Source: Streptomyces sp. CB00455 (GTDB lineage: Bacteria; Actinomycetota; Actinomycetes; Streptomycetales; Streptomycetaceae). From it: a stretch of DNA of 64,000 nt. How positions within the stretch are numbered: position 1 is the first letter of the stretch; every line of letters starts with the position of its first letter. A program made the position numbers and the translations under genes. This document shows positions 1-8,990 of this stretch, piece by piece. Where the stretch lies: contig NZ_LIVQ01000001.1 of the NCBI RefSeq assembly GCF_001905445.1, positions 1,612,001 to 1,676,000 on the forward strand, written 5' to 3'. Under the pieces are notes generated by a model. That model was not told the origin of the DNA and did not search any database. It worked only from the letters and a program-made list of their open reading frames with translations.

Positions 1-1697
1 ACCTTGCGCACCAGGGGAACCACCATCACCGGTACGGCGAGTACGGCGGCCAAACCCGCGGTGGCGGACCGGAAGACCCCGGAGGCCAGGACGCCGGCCC
101 AGGCGCAGCCGACGAGCAGCCCGGCCCAACTGGTGGCGGGGATGAACCATTCCACCGGGGTGCGCAGCGGGCCGGCGTCGAAGACGAGCGCCAGGGCCGC
201 GGCATCGGCCGACACCGCCAGGGCGCCGAGGAGCAGGGCGAGGACGGCGCAGACGCCGAGCTTGGCAGCGAGCAGTCCCATGCGGCGGGGCACGGTACCG
301 CGATCGGCGGCGAGCGCGGGGTAGCGGTACTCCTCGCCGAAGGCCAGGGCGCCGAGGAGTCCCGCACCGAGGGCCGCGGGTGGCAGGGGCAGCAGTCCGG
401 GCCAGGCGGCGAGCAGCCGGTTCTGCGGGGTCTGCCCGATCCGGGCCAGCACCAGGGCGGTCAAGGCGGAGGCCACGACGACCAGCACGGCGGTCAGGAG
501 GGGGGTGGCGGTGCCGAAGACCCGGAGCAGTTCGTAGCGCACCGGGCGCAGCGGTCCGCTGAGGCGCCGCACCGCCGAGTCGGGTCGCCGCACGGCCGCG
601 CGCCGGGGGCTCCCGGCGCAGGCCGGGCTGCGGCCCAGGCCGAGGGAGCCCTCGGGCGGTCCCCCGGGGGCCGCTTCGGAGGACGCATCGAGTGCGCCGC
701 CGGCGTGCGTCGCCACGCCGGATCCCACGCCGCACTCCGTACCGGCTGCCATACCGGCTGCCGTGCCGGGCGCGGACGGGCCCGCGGCGACGGTCCGCGC
801 GCGTGGGACCGGTGGCGCCGGCGTCCCGGTGTCCCCGGTCTCGTCGGCGAGCTGGTGGACCAGCACGCCGTGCCGGAACGCCGCCTCGCCCACCTCCGCG
901 CAGTTGCTGCCGTAGACGGAGAGGCGGCTGCCGCTCTCCGCCACGATTTCGACCGCGCGCCGGGCGGCGCGGGCCTCGCGGCCCAGTACGTCGGCGAGCC
1001 GGGCGGCGTGCGGGGTGCGGACGGCGACCCGCGGGCGCAGCCGGGTACGGGCGAAGTCTGCGGCGTCCTGGTCGGCGACGAGCCGGCCGGCCCGGATGCT
1101 GACGACCCGGTCCGCGCAGCGTGCGGCTTCCTTGGCGTCGGCGGTGGTGAAGAGCACCGCCCCGCCCAGGGAGGCGTGTCCGCGCAGCAGCCCGTGCAGC
1201 CAGGCGCGTTCGCGGGGCGAGAGGCCGGCCGAAGGCTCGTCGAGCAGCAGGGTGCAGGGGTCGGCGAGCAGCGCCGCGGCCAGCGCGACCCGGCGTTCCA
1301 TGCCCAGCGAGAGCGAGCCGAGCCGCTGGTCCCGCAGGCCCCCGATGCCGGTGACCTCCAGCATGGTGTCGGCCCGGGAGGCCGGCACCCCGGCGGCGGC
1401 GCAGAGCATGCGCAGTTGGTTGCGCACGGTCCGCGCCGGGTTGCCGGGAACGTCGCCGAGCAGCACGCCGACCTCACGGCCCGGATACGGGATCCGGTGC
1501 AGGGGGCGACCGCGGAAGTAGGTGACGCCGCGGCCCGGTTCCAGTTCGAGCATGAGCCGCAGCGCGGTGGTCTTGCCCGATCCCTGCTCGCCGAGCAGGG
1601 CGGTCACGGCTCCTGGGAGGGCCTCGAAGGTGAGGTCGTCCACCAGGGGCGGGGCGTCGGGACGGGGGGTGCTGGTCAGTCCGATGGCCTGGAGCAT
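1..1697 (-). CDS. ABC transporter, ATPase fused to permease (3' end missing)
   Basis: ATP-binding subunit fused to a membrane domain, probably an exporter. The first ~220 residues are a nucleotide-binding domain: Walker A GEQGSGKT at residues 36-43, a signature region LSLGMERR and Walker B LLLDEPSAG. After an Arg/Pro-rich linker, hydrophobic helices begin near residue 390 and continue to the window edge, like an ABC-2 permease. The frame stays open from the ATG at 1697 to base 1, so at least 565 residues are present and the C-terminus is outside. No separate permease gene is visible. Substrate unknown. The signature motif is LSLGM rather than LSGGQ, a common variation in ABC-2 ATPases. The fusion is read directly from the sequence; the transport role is from family knowledge. 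Confidence 0.85.
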   Translation of the reverse strand, partial: MLQAIGLTSTPRPDAPPLVDDLTFEALPGAVTALLGEQGSGKTTALRLMLELEPGRGVTYFRGRPLHRIPYPGREVGVLLGDVPGNPARTVRNQLRMLCAAAGVPASRADTMLEVTGIGGLRDQRLGSLSLGMERRVALAAALLADPCTLLLDEPSAGLSPRERAWLHGLLRGHASLGGAVLFTTADAKEAARCADRVVSIRAGRLVADQDAADFARTRLRPRVAVRTPHAARLADVLGREARAARRAVEIVAESGSRLSVYGSNCAEVGEAAFRHGVLVHQLADETGDTGTPAPPVPRARTVAAGPSAPGTAAGMAAGTECGVGSGVATHAGGALDASSEAAPGGPPEGSLGLGRSPACAGSPRRAAVRRPDSAVRRLSGPLRPVRYELLRVFGTATPLLTAVLVVVASALTALVLARIGQTPQNRLLAAWPGLLPLPPAALGAGLLGALAFGEEYRYPALAADRGTVPRRMGLLAAKLGVCAVLALLLGALAVSADAAALALVFDAGPLRTPVEWFIPATSWAGLLVGCAWAGVLASGVFRSATAGLAAVLAVPVMVVPLVRK

Positions 1698-2044
1698 CGC
1701 TTCTCTCGCGGGGGGTGAGACCGCTCGGCGGCAGGGTGAGTACCGCAAGCAAGATAACGCGATATGTCCGATTTACGGCGCAACCGGTCCGACGGGATGC
1801 CGATAGTGCCGTTGCGCCGCGCGCAGGTGTCCCGCACTGCTCAGGTGCCGTGCGCCGCCTCCGGGCTCCAGCGGCGGCGCCTCGGAACGATGACGCGACC
1901 GGGGCGGGCTCGCTCGCCGCGGGTGGCCCGGCGGACGTCACGACCGGCGTCGCGACGACCGCCGGCGCGGGGGGCCTCACGGCCGGCGGCCCGGCGGTAG
2001 TGGCGGCCGGCGGCCCCGCCGGCGGGACAGCCGGTGGTGCGGTC
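1698..2044. other. Intergenic region with imperfect palindrome and stem-loop
   Basis: No credible gene. Near the ABC gene, bases 1754-1765 (ATAACGCGATAT) form a 10/12 palindrome in an AT-richer patch and may be the promoter/operator region of that gene. Bases 2006-2023 hold GCCGGCGG and CCGCCGGC back to back, a GC-only stem just downstream of the Nudix gene that could act as its terminator. Open frames crossing this region are GC-driven shadows. Confidence 0.4.
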
Positions 2045-2791
2045 TCAGACCTCGGGACGCAGCATCGGCGGATTGAGCAGGGTGGCTCCGCCCGCGCGGA
2101 ACAGCTGGGCCGGCCGCCCGCCCTGACGAGTCGTCGTGCCTCCGGCAGGCACCAGGAACCCTGGGGTTCCGGTGACCTTGCGGTGGAAGTTCCGCGGGTC
2201 CAGGGCCACACCCCAGACCGCTTCGTAGACCCGGCGCAGCTCACCGACGGTGAACTCGGGCGGGCAGAAGGCGGTGGCCAGGGAGGAGTACTCGATCTTC
2301 GAGCGGGCCCGTTCGACGCCGTCGGCGAGGATCCGGGCGTGGTCGAAGGCGAGCCCCGCGGAAGTCTCGTCCTCGGCTGCCAGCAGCTCGTCCACCGGGG
2401 CCCAGCGGGCGCTGTTCGCGTCCCCGCCGGCCCTCGGCGCCGGCAGGTCGGGCGCCAGCACCAGGTGCGCCACGCTGACCACACGCATCCGCGGATCGCG
2501 CTTCGGATCACCGTAGGTGGCGAGCTGTTCGAGGTGCGCGCCGTTGCCCACGCCCGGAGCGGCCGGGTCGTGTGCGCACAGGCCGGTCTCCTCGGACAGT
2601 TCGCGGGCGGCGGCCGCCGCCAGGTCCTCGTCCCCGCGCACGAATCCTCCGGGCAGCGCCCAGCGCCCCTGGTAGGGCTGCTCACCCCGCCGGACGGCCA
2701 GCGCGCACAGCGCGTGGCGCCGCACGGTGAGCACGACCAGGTCGACGGTGACGGCGAAGGGCGGAAAGGCCGACGGGTCGTAGGGCGACAT
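2045..2791 (-). CDS. Nudix hydrolase / NrtR-type regulator
   Basis: A 248-residue protein with a Nudix domain followed by a winged-helix-like C-terminal domain, the layout of NrtR regulators of NAD metabolism. The Nudix box is complete (GFVRGDE, seven residues, then RELSEETGL, around residues 49-71), so catalysis toward nucleoside diphosphate derivatives is possible; many NrtR regulators have a degraded box. The C-terminal part (residues ~165-215, including FTVGELRRVYEAVWG and DPRNFHRKV) matches the NrtR DNA-binding region from memory. ATG at 2791 is the natural start. An inverted repeat lies 14 bases upstream (see 2805-2819), suggesting autoregulation. No NAD biosynthesis gene is adjacent, so the ligand and targets are inference. 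Confidence 0.85.
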   Translation of the reverse strand: MSPYDPSAFPPFAVTVDLVVLTVRRHALCALAVRRGEQPYQGRWALPGGFVRGDEDLAAAAARELSEETGLCAHDPAAPGVGNGAHLEQLATYGDPKRDPRMRVVSVAHLVLAPDLPAPRAGGDANSARWAPVDELLAAEDETSAGLAFDHARILADGVERARSKIEYSSLATAFCPPEFTVGELRRVYEAVWGVALDPRNFHRKVTGTPGFLVPAGGTTTRQGGRPAQLFRAGGATLLNPPMLRPEV

Positions 2792-2804
2792 GCCGCGATC
2801 ATAG

Positions 2805-2819
2805 TCGTCTGCCTGACGA
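2805..2819. promoter_or_regulatory. Candidate operator upstream of the Nudix/NrtR gene
   Basis: TCGTC, five bases, GACGA: an exact 5-bp inverted repeat inside ATAGTCGTC...TGACGATAA, 14 bases upstream of the start at 2791. Its position fits self-regulation by the winged-helix domain encoded there. The match to a known NrtR box was not tested. Confidence 0.4.
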
Positions 2820-3037
2820 TAAACAGCGCTTTGGCGAGCTTGAGGAGGCCCTTCCAGTGGTCGGCCAGGGCGCTGGGCCGTCTCCTTCTGATCCGGTCGG
2901 CCGGGCCCGCGTTGTCCGGCGCCGTGCGGCGCGAGACGGAGGGGCCGCCTGTGTACCGGATGCAGTGGGGCGCCGCGGCAACGCGGGGAGGCGCGGCGGC
3001 GGACAGTGTGGGCCCGGCACGGTCCGAAAGAGAGGAC

Positions 3038-5026
3038 CTAGCCGCCCAGTTGGAGCGCATCGGCCGCCTCCTCCACCATGCCGAGGCCGAGCCGGCTGAT
3101 CCGGACGGTGAAGGGTTCACCCGATACCCGCAGGCCGGAGAATCTGAGGGCGCCCAGGGGCGTGCCGGGGAGCGGAGAGAGGGCGACCGTGCCGGCGGGG
3201 GCGTCCGGGCGGATCCCGGCCAGGGCGGTCAGGGCCTGGATGCCCGCGGCCGCGGCGACCGCGGCCGGGCGGCAGGCCGCCGGGTGCGGGAGCGGGGCGC
3301 TACCGGTGGTGCGCTGCTCGGCCGCGAACATCTCGGGCAGCCGGTACCCGAAGCTCTCGGCCGCATCCAGCAGGCCCCGGAGCAGGCTTGCGGCCTCTTT
3401 GCCGAAGCCCGCCTGCGCCAACCCGCTCACTGCCACCGCGCTGTCGTACGCCCGCACCGCCCCCGAGCGGTGACCGAAGGGGTTGTGCCCCGGCTCCCTG
3501 GCCGCCATGCTCCGCAGTCCCCATCCGGAGTCCATGGCGGGGGCCCCGAGCAGCCGTGCCAGCTGTTCGGTGCCGGCCCGGTCCAGGAGGCCCGGGGCGA
3601 GCCGCCCGCCGCCGAGCAGCCCGGTGTCGAGCAGGTGGGCGGCGGCGCTCGTCAGCCGGGGCAGCGGCCGGCCGTCGGGGTGCAGCGCGGCGGCCGGGCG
3701 GCCCCCGTCCGGGCCGTCGATCCAGAACTCCGCCCGGAACCGTTCCCTCAGCGCGGCCGCCCACTGCCGCCATTCGTCGGCTCCGGGCCGCCCGCATCCG
3801 TCGAGGAGACCGGCTCCGAGCAGGGCGGCCCGGTGGGCGTGGGCCTGGGTTTCGCACCGCCGCGGCCCCGGATCGGGGTCGGCCAGGAAGCCGTCTTGCC
3901 CCAGTGCGCCGCGCAGCCAGTCGAGGCACCCCTCGGCAGCGGGCAGCAGCCGGGCGACCTCCTCCTCGGGCATTCCCCAGAGCCGGGCCTCGGCGAGTAC
4001 CACCGGGAAGGCCAGGGTGGCCTCCGTGCCCGTGCACCCCGGGGGCAGCTGCGGCCCGGCGCCGCGCAGCGGCCCCGGGATCTTCCCGGCGTCGGGGCCG
4101 CGCCCGCCGCTCTGGTGGCGGGCCAGGATCCGCAGGGTGGCGGCGGCCAGCCCGGTCCCGAGCGGCAGCGCCATCCGGGCGGTCCACAGGGATTCTGCCG
4201 GAGCCAGCCCCAGTCGCCAGGGCGCCCCTGCCGCCGCGAAGGCGTCACCCGGATGACCGGGATCCCTCAGCAGCAGCGCCCCGAGGTCTTGCACGCTGGT
4301 CCGGAACCACGCCTCGGCCCTCGGATCGTCCCCCTCGGCCCGGGCGTCGGCGAGCGGGTTGGCCACGCGGCCGGCGGGTGCCCGGGCGGTGCGGTCGTGC
4401 GTGGTGCGCAGCTCGATGGTGCGGGACTCGCCCGGTGCGAGTTCGAGCTGCCAGCGCAGCAGGCCGGCGGAGGCCACCGCGTCGTCGGGCGGGGGCTGTG
4501 CGACGGCGACGGCCTGCGCCTCGCCGGTGCTCCAGCGCAGCCCGGCGGCATGCACCGCGGCGGGTACCTCGGGCCCGGCCCGGCCCGCGGCCACGGCGGC
4601 GAGCTCGGCCAGATCGGTGCCGAGCAGCATCTCCACCTGGAGGCGTACCGGCCGGGCACTGAAACTGCGCAGGGTGATCCGCTCGGTGCCGTCCGCGTGC
4701 CGGAGGCGTTCCACCCCCACGTCCGGGTCGGGACTCGGCTCGGCCCCGGTGCGCACCGTCGCGGTGAAGGCCGCCCGGTCGGCGCCGAGGCTGCGGCCCT
4801 GGACGGCCACCGGTTCCCGGCCGGCGACGCGCAGCACGCAGCGGGAGAGCAGTCTGCGTCCGGCGCGGTAGATGCCGTCGATCCCCCGCCCGGTGAGCTG
4901 GCCGTGCTCCGGGGAGATGACCAGACAGGGTGCGGCGACGCAGATCAGGGCGCCGTGTACGGGCGGCAGCTCGGTCCGGCGTGCCGGGGGCACGCCGGGT
5001 GGTCGGGGAGGTGCGGGGTGAGACAT
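3038..5026 (-). CDS. Glycogen-debranching N-terminal domain protein
   Basis: A 662-residue protein of the family annotated in Streptomyces as glycogen debranching N-terminal domain protein. The first ~280 residues (PCLVISPEHGQL, GIDGIYRAGRRLLSRCVL) are the beta-rich N-terminal domain. The rest resembles an (alpha/alpha)6 toroid glycosidase: ARILARHQSGGRGPDAGKIPGP, DNPFGH-like PGHNPFGHRSGAV, and YDSAVAVSGLA. Activity on alpha-glucans is from family membership; no catalytic pair was proven by eye. The ATG at 5026 begins MSHPAPP; the frame runs further upstream, but that part overlaps the neighbouring DUF4192 gene and is a shadow. It is separated from that gene by 200 bases and is probably its own unit. 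Confidence 0.85.
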   Translation of the reverse strand: MSHPAPPRPPGVPPARRTELPPVHGALICVAAPCLVISPEHGQLTGRGIDGIYRAGRRLLSRCVLRVAGREPVAVQGRSLGADRAAFTATVRTGAEPSPDPDVGVERLRHADGTERITLRSFSARPVRLQVEMLLGTDLAELAAVAAGRAGPEVPAAVHAAGLRWSTGEAQAVAVAQPPPDDAVASAGLLRWQLELAPGESRTIELRTTHDRTARAPAGRVANPLADARAEGDDPRAEAWFRTSVQDLGALLLRDPGHPGDAFAAAGAPWRLGLAPAESLWTARMALPLGTGLAAATLRILARHQSGGRGPDAGKIPGPLRGAGPQLPPGCTGTEATLAFPVVLAEARLWGMPEEEVARLLPAAEGCLDWLRGALGQDGFLADPDPGPRRCETQAHAHRAALLGAGLLDGCGRPGADEWRQWAAALRERFRAEFWIDGPDGGRPAAALHPDGRPLPRLTSAAAHLLDTGLLGGGRLAPGLLDRAGTEQLARLLGAPAMDSGWGLRSMAAREPGHNPFGHRSGAVRAYDSAVAVSGLAQAGFGKEAASLLRGLLDAAESFGYRLPEMFAAEQRTTGSAPLPHPAACRPAAVAAAAGIQALTALAGIRPDAPAGTVALSPLPGTPLGALRFSGLRVSGEPFTVRISRLGLGMVEEAADALQLGG

Positions 5027-5226
5027 GCATCGCCTTGTCTGCGCTCCGGTGGGTTCGGCTGGGCGGCGGCGCGGCCGGGGCCCCACTACCCCCCAACTGA
5101 ACGCCCCTACCCCCGCCCAGGTCACGGGCCGCGCGCGGTCGTGGCGGGCCGTCCCGCCCGACGGCCCGCCCGACCAGGCCCCGCACAGCCGCCGGAGGGG
5201 TGCGTCGCACCGGGCCCCGCGGCGGC

Positions 5227-6492
5227 TCACTGCCCGCTCCCCGCGGTGCGACGGGTCCCGCGGCGCGGTGCCGTCCTGACACGCCGGCCGGGAGGGCGCC
5301 CGTCGGTCGGCCGGTTGTCCCGCCGGGGCTCGCGGCGCCGCCGCTCCTCGCGCAGGCATTGCCTCAGGCCTTCGGGGTCGATGCCCTCGTTGCAGGCGTG
5401 GTGGAGCAGTTGGGCGAAGCGGTAGTCGGCATCCGCCCGCAAGGCCAGCCCGAGCGCGATCCGGGCGGTCGGTTCGTCGCCGGTGGACCAGGAGACCCAG
5501 CCGGCAAGGGTGAGCGGAGCCGCCGCGTGCTCGCCGTAGGCCCCGACGCAGCGCCGGGCGAGGGCGCGCCACAGCCGCAGGGCGGGGGCGGCCTCCTCGT
5601 CCTCCATCCACTCCGCCGCGATGTCCCGGATCTCCCGGTCCTGAAGGCCGAGGATCAGGGAGGCGGCCTCGTCGTGGCCGAGCAGGGCGTCGTCCCAGTC
5701 GTCGGCGTGCGGGCCGCCCTCGACGGGTGGGGCGAGGGTCATCCGCCGCATCAGGGAGCGGGCCAGCGTGAGGGTCTCGGCGCCGACCTCCTCTCGGGTG
5801 GCCCCGTCGAGGATCTTCGGTACCAGGGCTGAGGCCGCCCGGTCCAGGGCGGCTTCCATCTCCGCGGCGCCGACCCCCCGCGCGGGCATCAACCTGCCCT
5901 CGATCTCGCGGAGGGAGCCGCGGACCTGGAGTCCGGCGAAGGTGGCCGCGGCGGCCATCACCGAGGTGCCGACCGCCGCCAGCGGACTGCCCTCTGCGGG
6001 GCAGCAGCGCTCGTCGGGGCAGACGTAGGACCAGAAACGTCCTGCGGAGAGGCAAAGGGCCTCCAGGACGGGCACGTCCAGGGCGCCGCAGGCGAGCCTG
6101 ATCCGTTGGGCGAGGGGCCGCAGCCGGGTCATCACCCGCCGGCCGCTCTCCTCGCCGCGCGGCTCCTGGCAGAGGAAGACGACGATGCCGTCGGGCTTGC
6201 AGCCGCGGCGCTCGCTGCCCCGGATCAGGCACTCCGCGACCTGCCGCGCGGTGTCCTCCCATTCCGCGGTGGCGGCCGGGATGCCGACGCGGAGCCGGCC
6301 GCCGAAGCGCCCGCCCTCACCGTGGACGGCGACCATGACGAGGGAGTCGGTGGGGTGGAATCCGAGCATGTAGGGCAGCGCATCGGCCAGCTCGGCCGGG
6401 CTGCGCAGGGTGATCCGGGCGTCGGGTGCGGAGCCGGCCGACCTGATCGGCCACCGGTCGGACGGGGTGCGCGATTCGTGGTTGTTCGTCAT
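5227..6492 (-). CDS. DUF4192 family protein
   Basis: A 421-residue soluble protein of the actinobacterial DUF4192 family. The diagnostic N-terminus is present: RSPAELADALPYMLGFHPTD followed by SLVMVAVHG (residues ~30-58). The C-terminal region is Arg-rich (ERRRREPRRDNRP, GRRVRTAPRRGTRR), suggesting a basic, possibly nucleic-acid-contacting tail. Function unknown. ATG at 6492. It is transcribed divergently from the RecQ-like helicase 124 bases away, with a perfect DnaA-box sequence between the two starts. This arrangement hints at a DNA-metabolism link but does not prove one. Confidence 0.88.
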   Translation of the reverse strand: MTNNHESRTPSDRWPIRSAGSAPDARITLRSPAELADALPYMLGFHPTDSLVMVAVHGEGGRFGGRLRVGIPAATAEWEDTARQVAECLIRGSERRGCKPDGIVVFLCQEPRGEESGRRVMTRLRPLAQRIRLACGALDVPVLEALCLSAGRFWSYVCPDERCCPAEGSPLAAVGTSVMAAAATFAGLQVRGSLREIEGRLMPARGVGAAEMEAALDRAASALVPKILDGATREEVGAETLTLARSLMRRMTLAPPVEGGPHADDWDDALLGHDEAASLILGLQDREIRDIAAEWMEDEEAAPALRLWRALARRCVGAYGEHAAAPLTLAGWVSWSTGDEPTARIALGLALRADADYRFAQLLHHACNEGIDPEGLRQCLREERRRREPRRDNRPTDGRPPGRRVRTAPRRGTRRTAGSGQ

Positions 6493-6531
6493 GTCCCGAA
6501 GGTCCCGCGGGCGCCCCCATCCCGAAAGCCC

Positions 6532-6540
6532 TGTGGATAA
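6532..6540 (-). promoter_or_regulatory. DnaA-box sequence between DUF4192 and recQ-like genes
   Basis: TGTGGATAA, the reverse complement of TTATCCACA, a perfect consensus DnaA box, in the 124-base divergent promoter region. A single 9-mer can occur by chance, but AT-containing 9-mers are rare here, and a second identical copy lies upstream of recA at 58005. Confidence 0.45.
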
Positions 6541-6616
6541 CCAGTTGCTCCTTCAACTTCCACAGCCTCGGGGGCGGCGTTGGCGCGATGTCGGAGGCAT
6601 CGGGTTGCATGGGGGC

Positions 6617-8776
6617 ATGAACGCAGACCTGAGGTCCTCGGCCGACTCCGTACTAGCCCGCCTCGTGGGCGACCCCACGGGCACCGCACGGCTGCGCGAG
6701 GACCAGTGGCGGGCGATCGAGGCCCTCGTCGCGCACAAGCGGCGGGCGCTGGTGGTGCAGCGCACCGGCTGGGGCAAATCCGCGGTGTACTTCGTCGCCA
6801 CCTCGCTGCTGCGGGCGAGCGGCGCCGGGCCCACGGTCATCGTCTCGCCGCTCCTCGCCCTGATGCGCAACCAGGTCGAGGCAGCCGCCCGGGCCGGGAT
6901 CCGCGCCCGGACCATCAACTCCGCCAATCCCGAGGAGTGGGAGGGCATCCAGGCCGAGGTGGCGGCCGGCGAGGTCGACGTCCTGCTGGTGAGTCCGGAG
7001 CGTCTCAACAACCCGGACTTCCGCGACCAGGTCCTCCCCAAGCTCTCCGCCGCGACCGGCCTCCTCGTCGTGGACGAGGCCCACTGCATCTCCGACTGGG
7101 GGCACGACTTCCGGCCCGACTACCGCCGGCTGCGCACCATGCTCGCCGACCTCCCGCCCGGCGTCCCCGTGCTGGCCACCACCGCCACGGCCAACGCGCG
7201 CGTCACCGCCGACGTCGCCGAGCAGCTGGGCACCGGGGCCGGCACGGACGCGCTCGTCCTGCGCGGACCGCTGGACCGCGAGAGCCTGAGCCTCGCCGTG
7301 CTGAGCCTGCCCGATGCGGCGCACCGGCTGGCCTGGCTCGCCGACCACCTCGGCGACCTCCCGGGCTCCGGCATCATCTACACCCTGACCGTCGCGGCGG
7401 CCGAGGAGGTCACCGCCTACCTGCGCCACCGGGGTCACACGGTGGCCTCCTACACCGGCAAGACGGAGAACGCCGACCGCCAACAGGCCGAGGACGACCT
7501 CCAGGCCAACCGGGTCAAGGCTTTGGTGGCGACCTCCGCCCTGGGCATGGGCTTCGACAAACCCGACCTCGGCTTCGTCGTGCACCTGGGCTCCCCCTCC
7601 TCCCCCATCGCCTACTACCAGCAGGTCGGCCGCGCCGGCCGAGGCGTGGAACACGCGGAGGTGCTGCTCCTGCCCGGCCGGGAGGACGAGGCGATCTGGC
7701 AGTACTTCGCCTCGGTGGCCTTCCCGCCCGAGGAGCAGGTGCGCCGCACCCTTGACGTACTGGCCCAGGCGGGCCGCCCGTTGTCGCTGCCCGCCCTGGA
7801 ACCGCTGGTCGACCTGCGCCGCACCCGGCTGGAGACGATGCTCAAGGTCCTGGATGTGGATGGCGCCGTGCACCGCGTCAAGGGCGGCTGGACCTCCACG
7901 GGCGAGCCCTGGGCGTACGACTCGGAGCGTTACGCCTGGGTGGCCCGCCAACGGGCGGCGGAGCAGCAGGCCATGCGCGACTACGCGGCGACCACCGCCT
8001 GCCGGATGGAGTTCCTGCGCCGCCAGCTCGACGACGAGGAGGCGGCGCCCTGCGGCCGCTGCGACAACTGCGCGGGCGCCCGCTTCACCGCGGACGTCTC
8101 CAGCGCCGCCCTGGACACCGCACGCGGCGAACTCGGCCGCCCGGGCGTGGAACTGGAGCCGCGCAAGATGTGGCCGACCGGGCTCGCGGCCGTCGGCGTC
8201 GACCTCAAGGGCCGTATCCCGGCCGGTGAGCAAGCCTCCACCGGCCGGGCGCTGGGCCGGCTGTCGGACATCGGCTGGGGCAACCGGCTGCGCCCCATGA
8301 TGGCGGCGCAGACTGCGGACCAACCGGTTCCGGACGATGTCACCCAGGCCGTGGTGGCGGTGCTGGCCGACTGGGCCCGCGGCCCGGGCGGCTGGGCCTC
8401 CGGGGCGCCGGACGCCCCCGCCCGGCCCGTCGGGGTGGTCGCGCTGCCGTCGCGCGGCCGCCCCGAGTTGGTCGCCACCCTGGCCGCACGCATCGCCGAG
8501 GTCGGGCGGATGCCGTTGCTCGGCACCCTCGCGTACACCGGCCAGGTCCCGGAGTACGGTCTGCCCTCCTCGAACAGCGCCCAGCGGGTCCGGGCACTCC
8601 ACCAGGCTCTGGCCGTGCCCCCCGAACTGGCGGACGCCCTCGCCGGTGCGGCGGGCCCGGTGCTCCTCGTGGACGACCGCGCGGAGAGCGGCTGGACCCT
8701 CGCGGTGGCCGCCCGGCTGCTCCGACGGGCCGGTGCGAAGGAGGTGTTCCCCCTGGTGCTGGCGCTCCAGCCATAA
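6617..8776 (+). CDS. RecQ-family ATP-dependent DNA helicase with PRTase-like C-terminus
   Basis: A 719-residue superfamily 2 helicase that unwinds DNA 3'-5'. Walker A QRTGWGKS at residues 48-55, Walker B VVDEAHCISDWGHDFRPDY, motif III TTATAN, and a motif VI-like YYQQVGRAGRG. A Zn-binding cluster follows (ACRMEF...CGRCDNC), typical of RecQ. The last ~120 residues are not RecQ-like: VLLVDDRAESGWTLAVAARLL resembles the PRPP-binding loop of type I phosphoribosyltransferases, seen fused to some actinobacterial RecQ proteins. The start is the ATG at 6617 (MNADLRSS); the longer open frame upstream overlaps the divergent gene and lacks coding character. Likely a genome-maintenance enzyme; the role of the tail is unknown. 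Confidence 0.9.
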   Translation: MNADLRSSADSVLARLVGDPTGTARLREDQWRAIEALVAHKRRALVVQRTGWGKSAVYFVATSLLRASGAGPTVIVSPLLALMRNQVEAAARAGIRARTINSANPEEWEGIQAEVAAGEVDVLLVSPERLNNPDFRDQVLPKLSAATGLLVVDEAHCISDWGHDFRPDYRRLRTMLADLPPGVPVLATTATANARVTADVAEQLGTGAGTDALVLRGPLDRESLSLAVLSLPDAAHRLAWLADHLGDLPGSGIIYTLTVAAAEEVTAYLRHRGHTVASYTGKTENADRQQAEDDLQANRVKALVATSALGMGFDKPDLGFVVHLGSPSSPIAYYQQVGRAGRGVEHAEVLLLPGREDEAIWQYFASVAFPPEEQVRRTLDVLAQAGRPLSLPALEPLVDLRRTRLETMLKVLDVDGAVHRVKGGWTSTGEPWAYDSERYAWVARQRAAEQQAMRDYAATTACRMEFLRRQLDDEEAAPCGRCDNCAGARFTADVSSAALDTARGELGRPGVELEPRKMWPTGLAAVGVDLKGRIPAGEQASTGRALGRLSDIGWGNRLRPMMAAQTADQPVPDDVTQAVVAVLADWARGPGGWASGAPDAPARPVGVVALPSRGRPELVATLAARIAEVGRMPLLGTLAYTGQVPEYGLPSSNSAQRVRALHQALAVPPELADALAGAAGPVLLVDDRAESGWTLAVAARLLRRAGAKEVFPLVLALQP

Positions 8777-8990
8777 CGGAATGCGTCATCTTCAGCGTGG
8801 CGGGGCAAGGATATGAACGGCATACCGGCGAATTCCGGTCGGCGGCGCCAATTGCTCGTTGCCGCATGCTCCGGGGCCACGCGAGAATTGGAGTGCTCCC
8901 GCTCGGCTCCGCGGCACCCTCCTGGGCCGCGCTGCGGCGCGCCCGACTCCAGCCGTGCCCGTCCGCGGGCGTGTACCCGAAGGGAGGACC

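Noticed and set aside
1715..5425. 1236-codon open frame on the + strand
   Set aside because: It is antisense to the Nudix and debranching-domain genes, both of which have clear family motifs. Low-complexity Gly/Arg/Ala translation is typical of GC-driven shadows.
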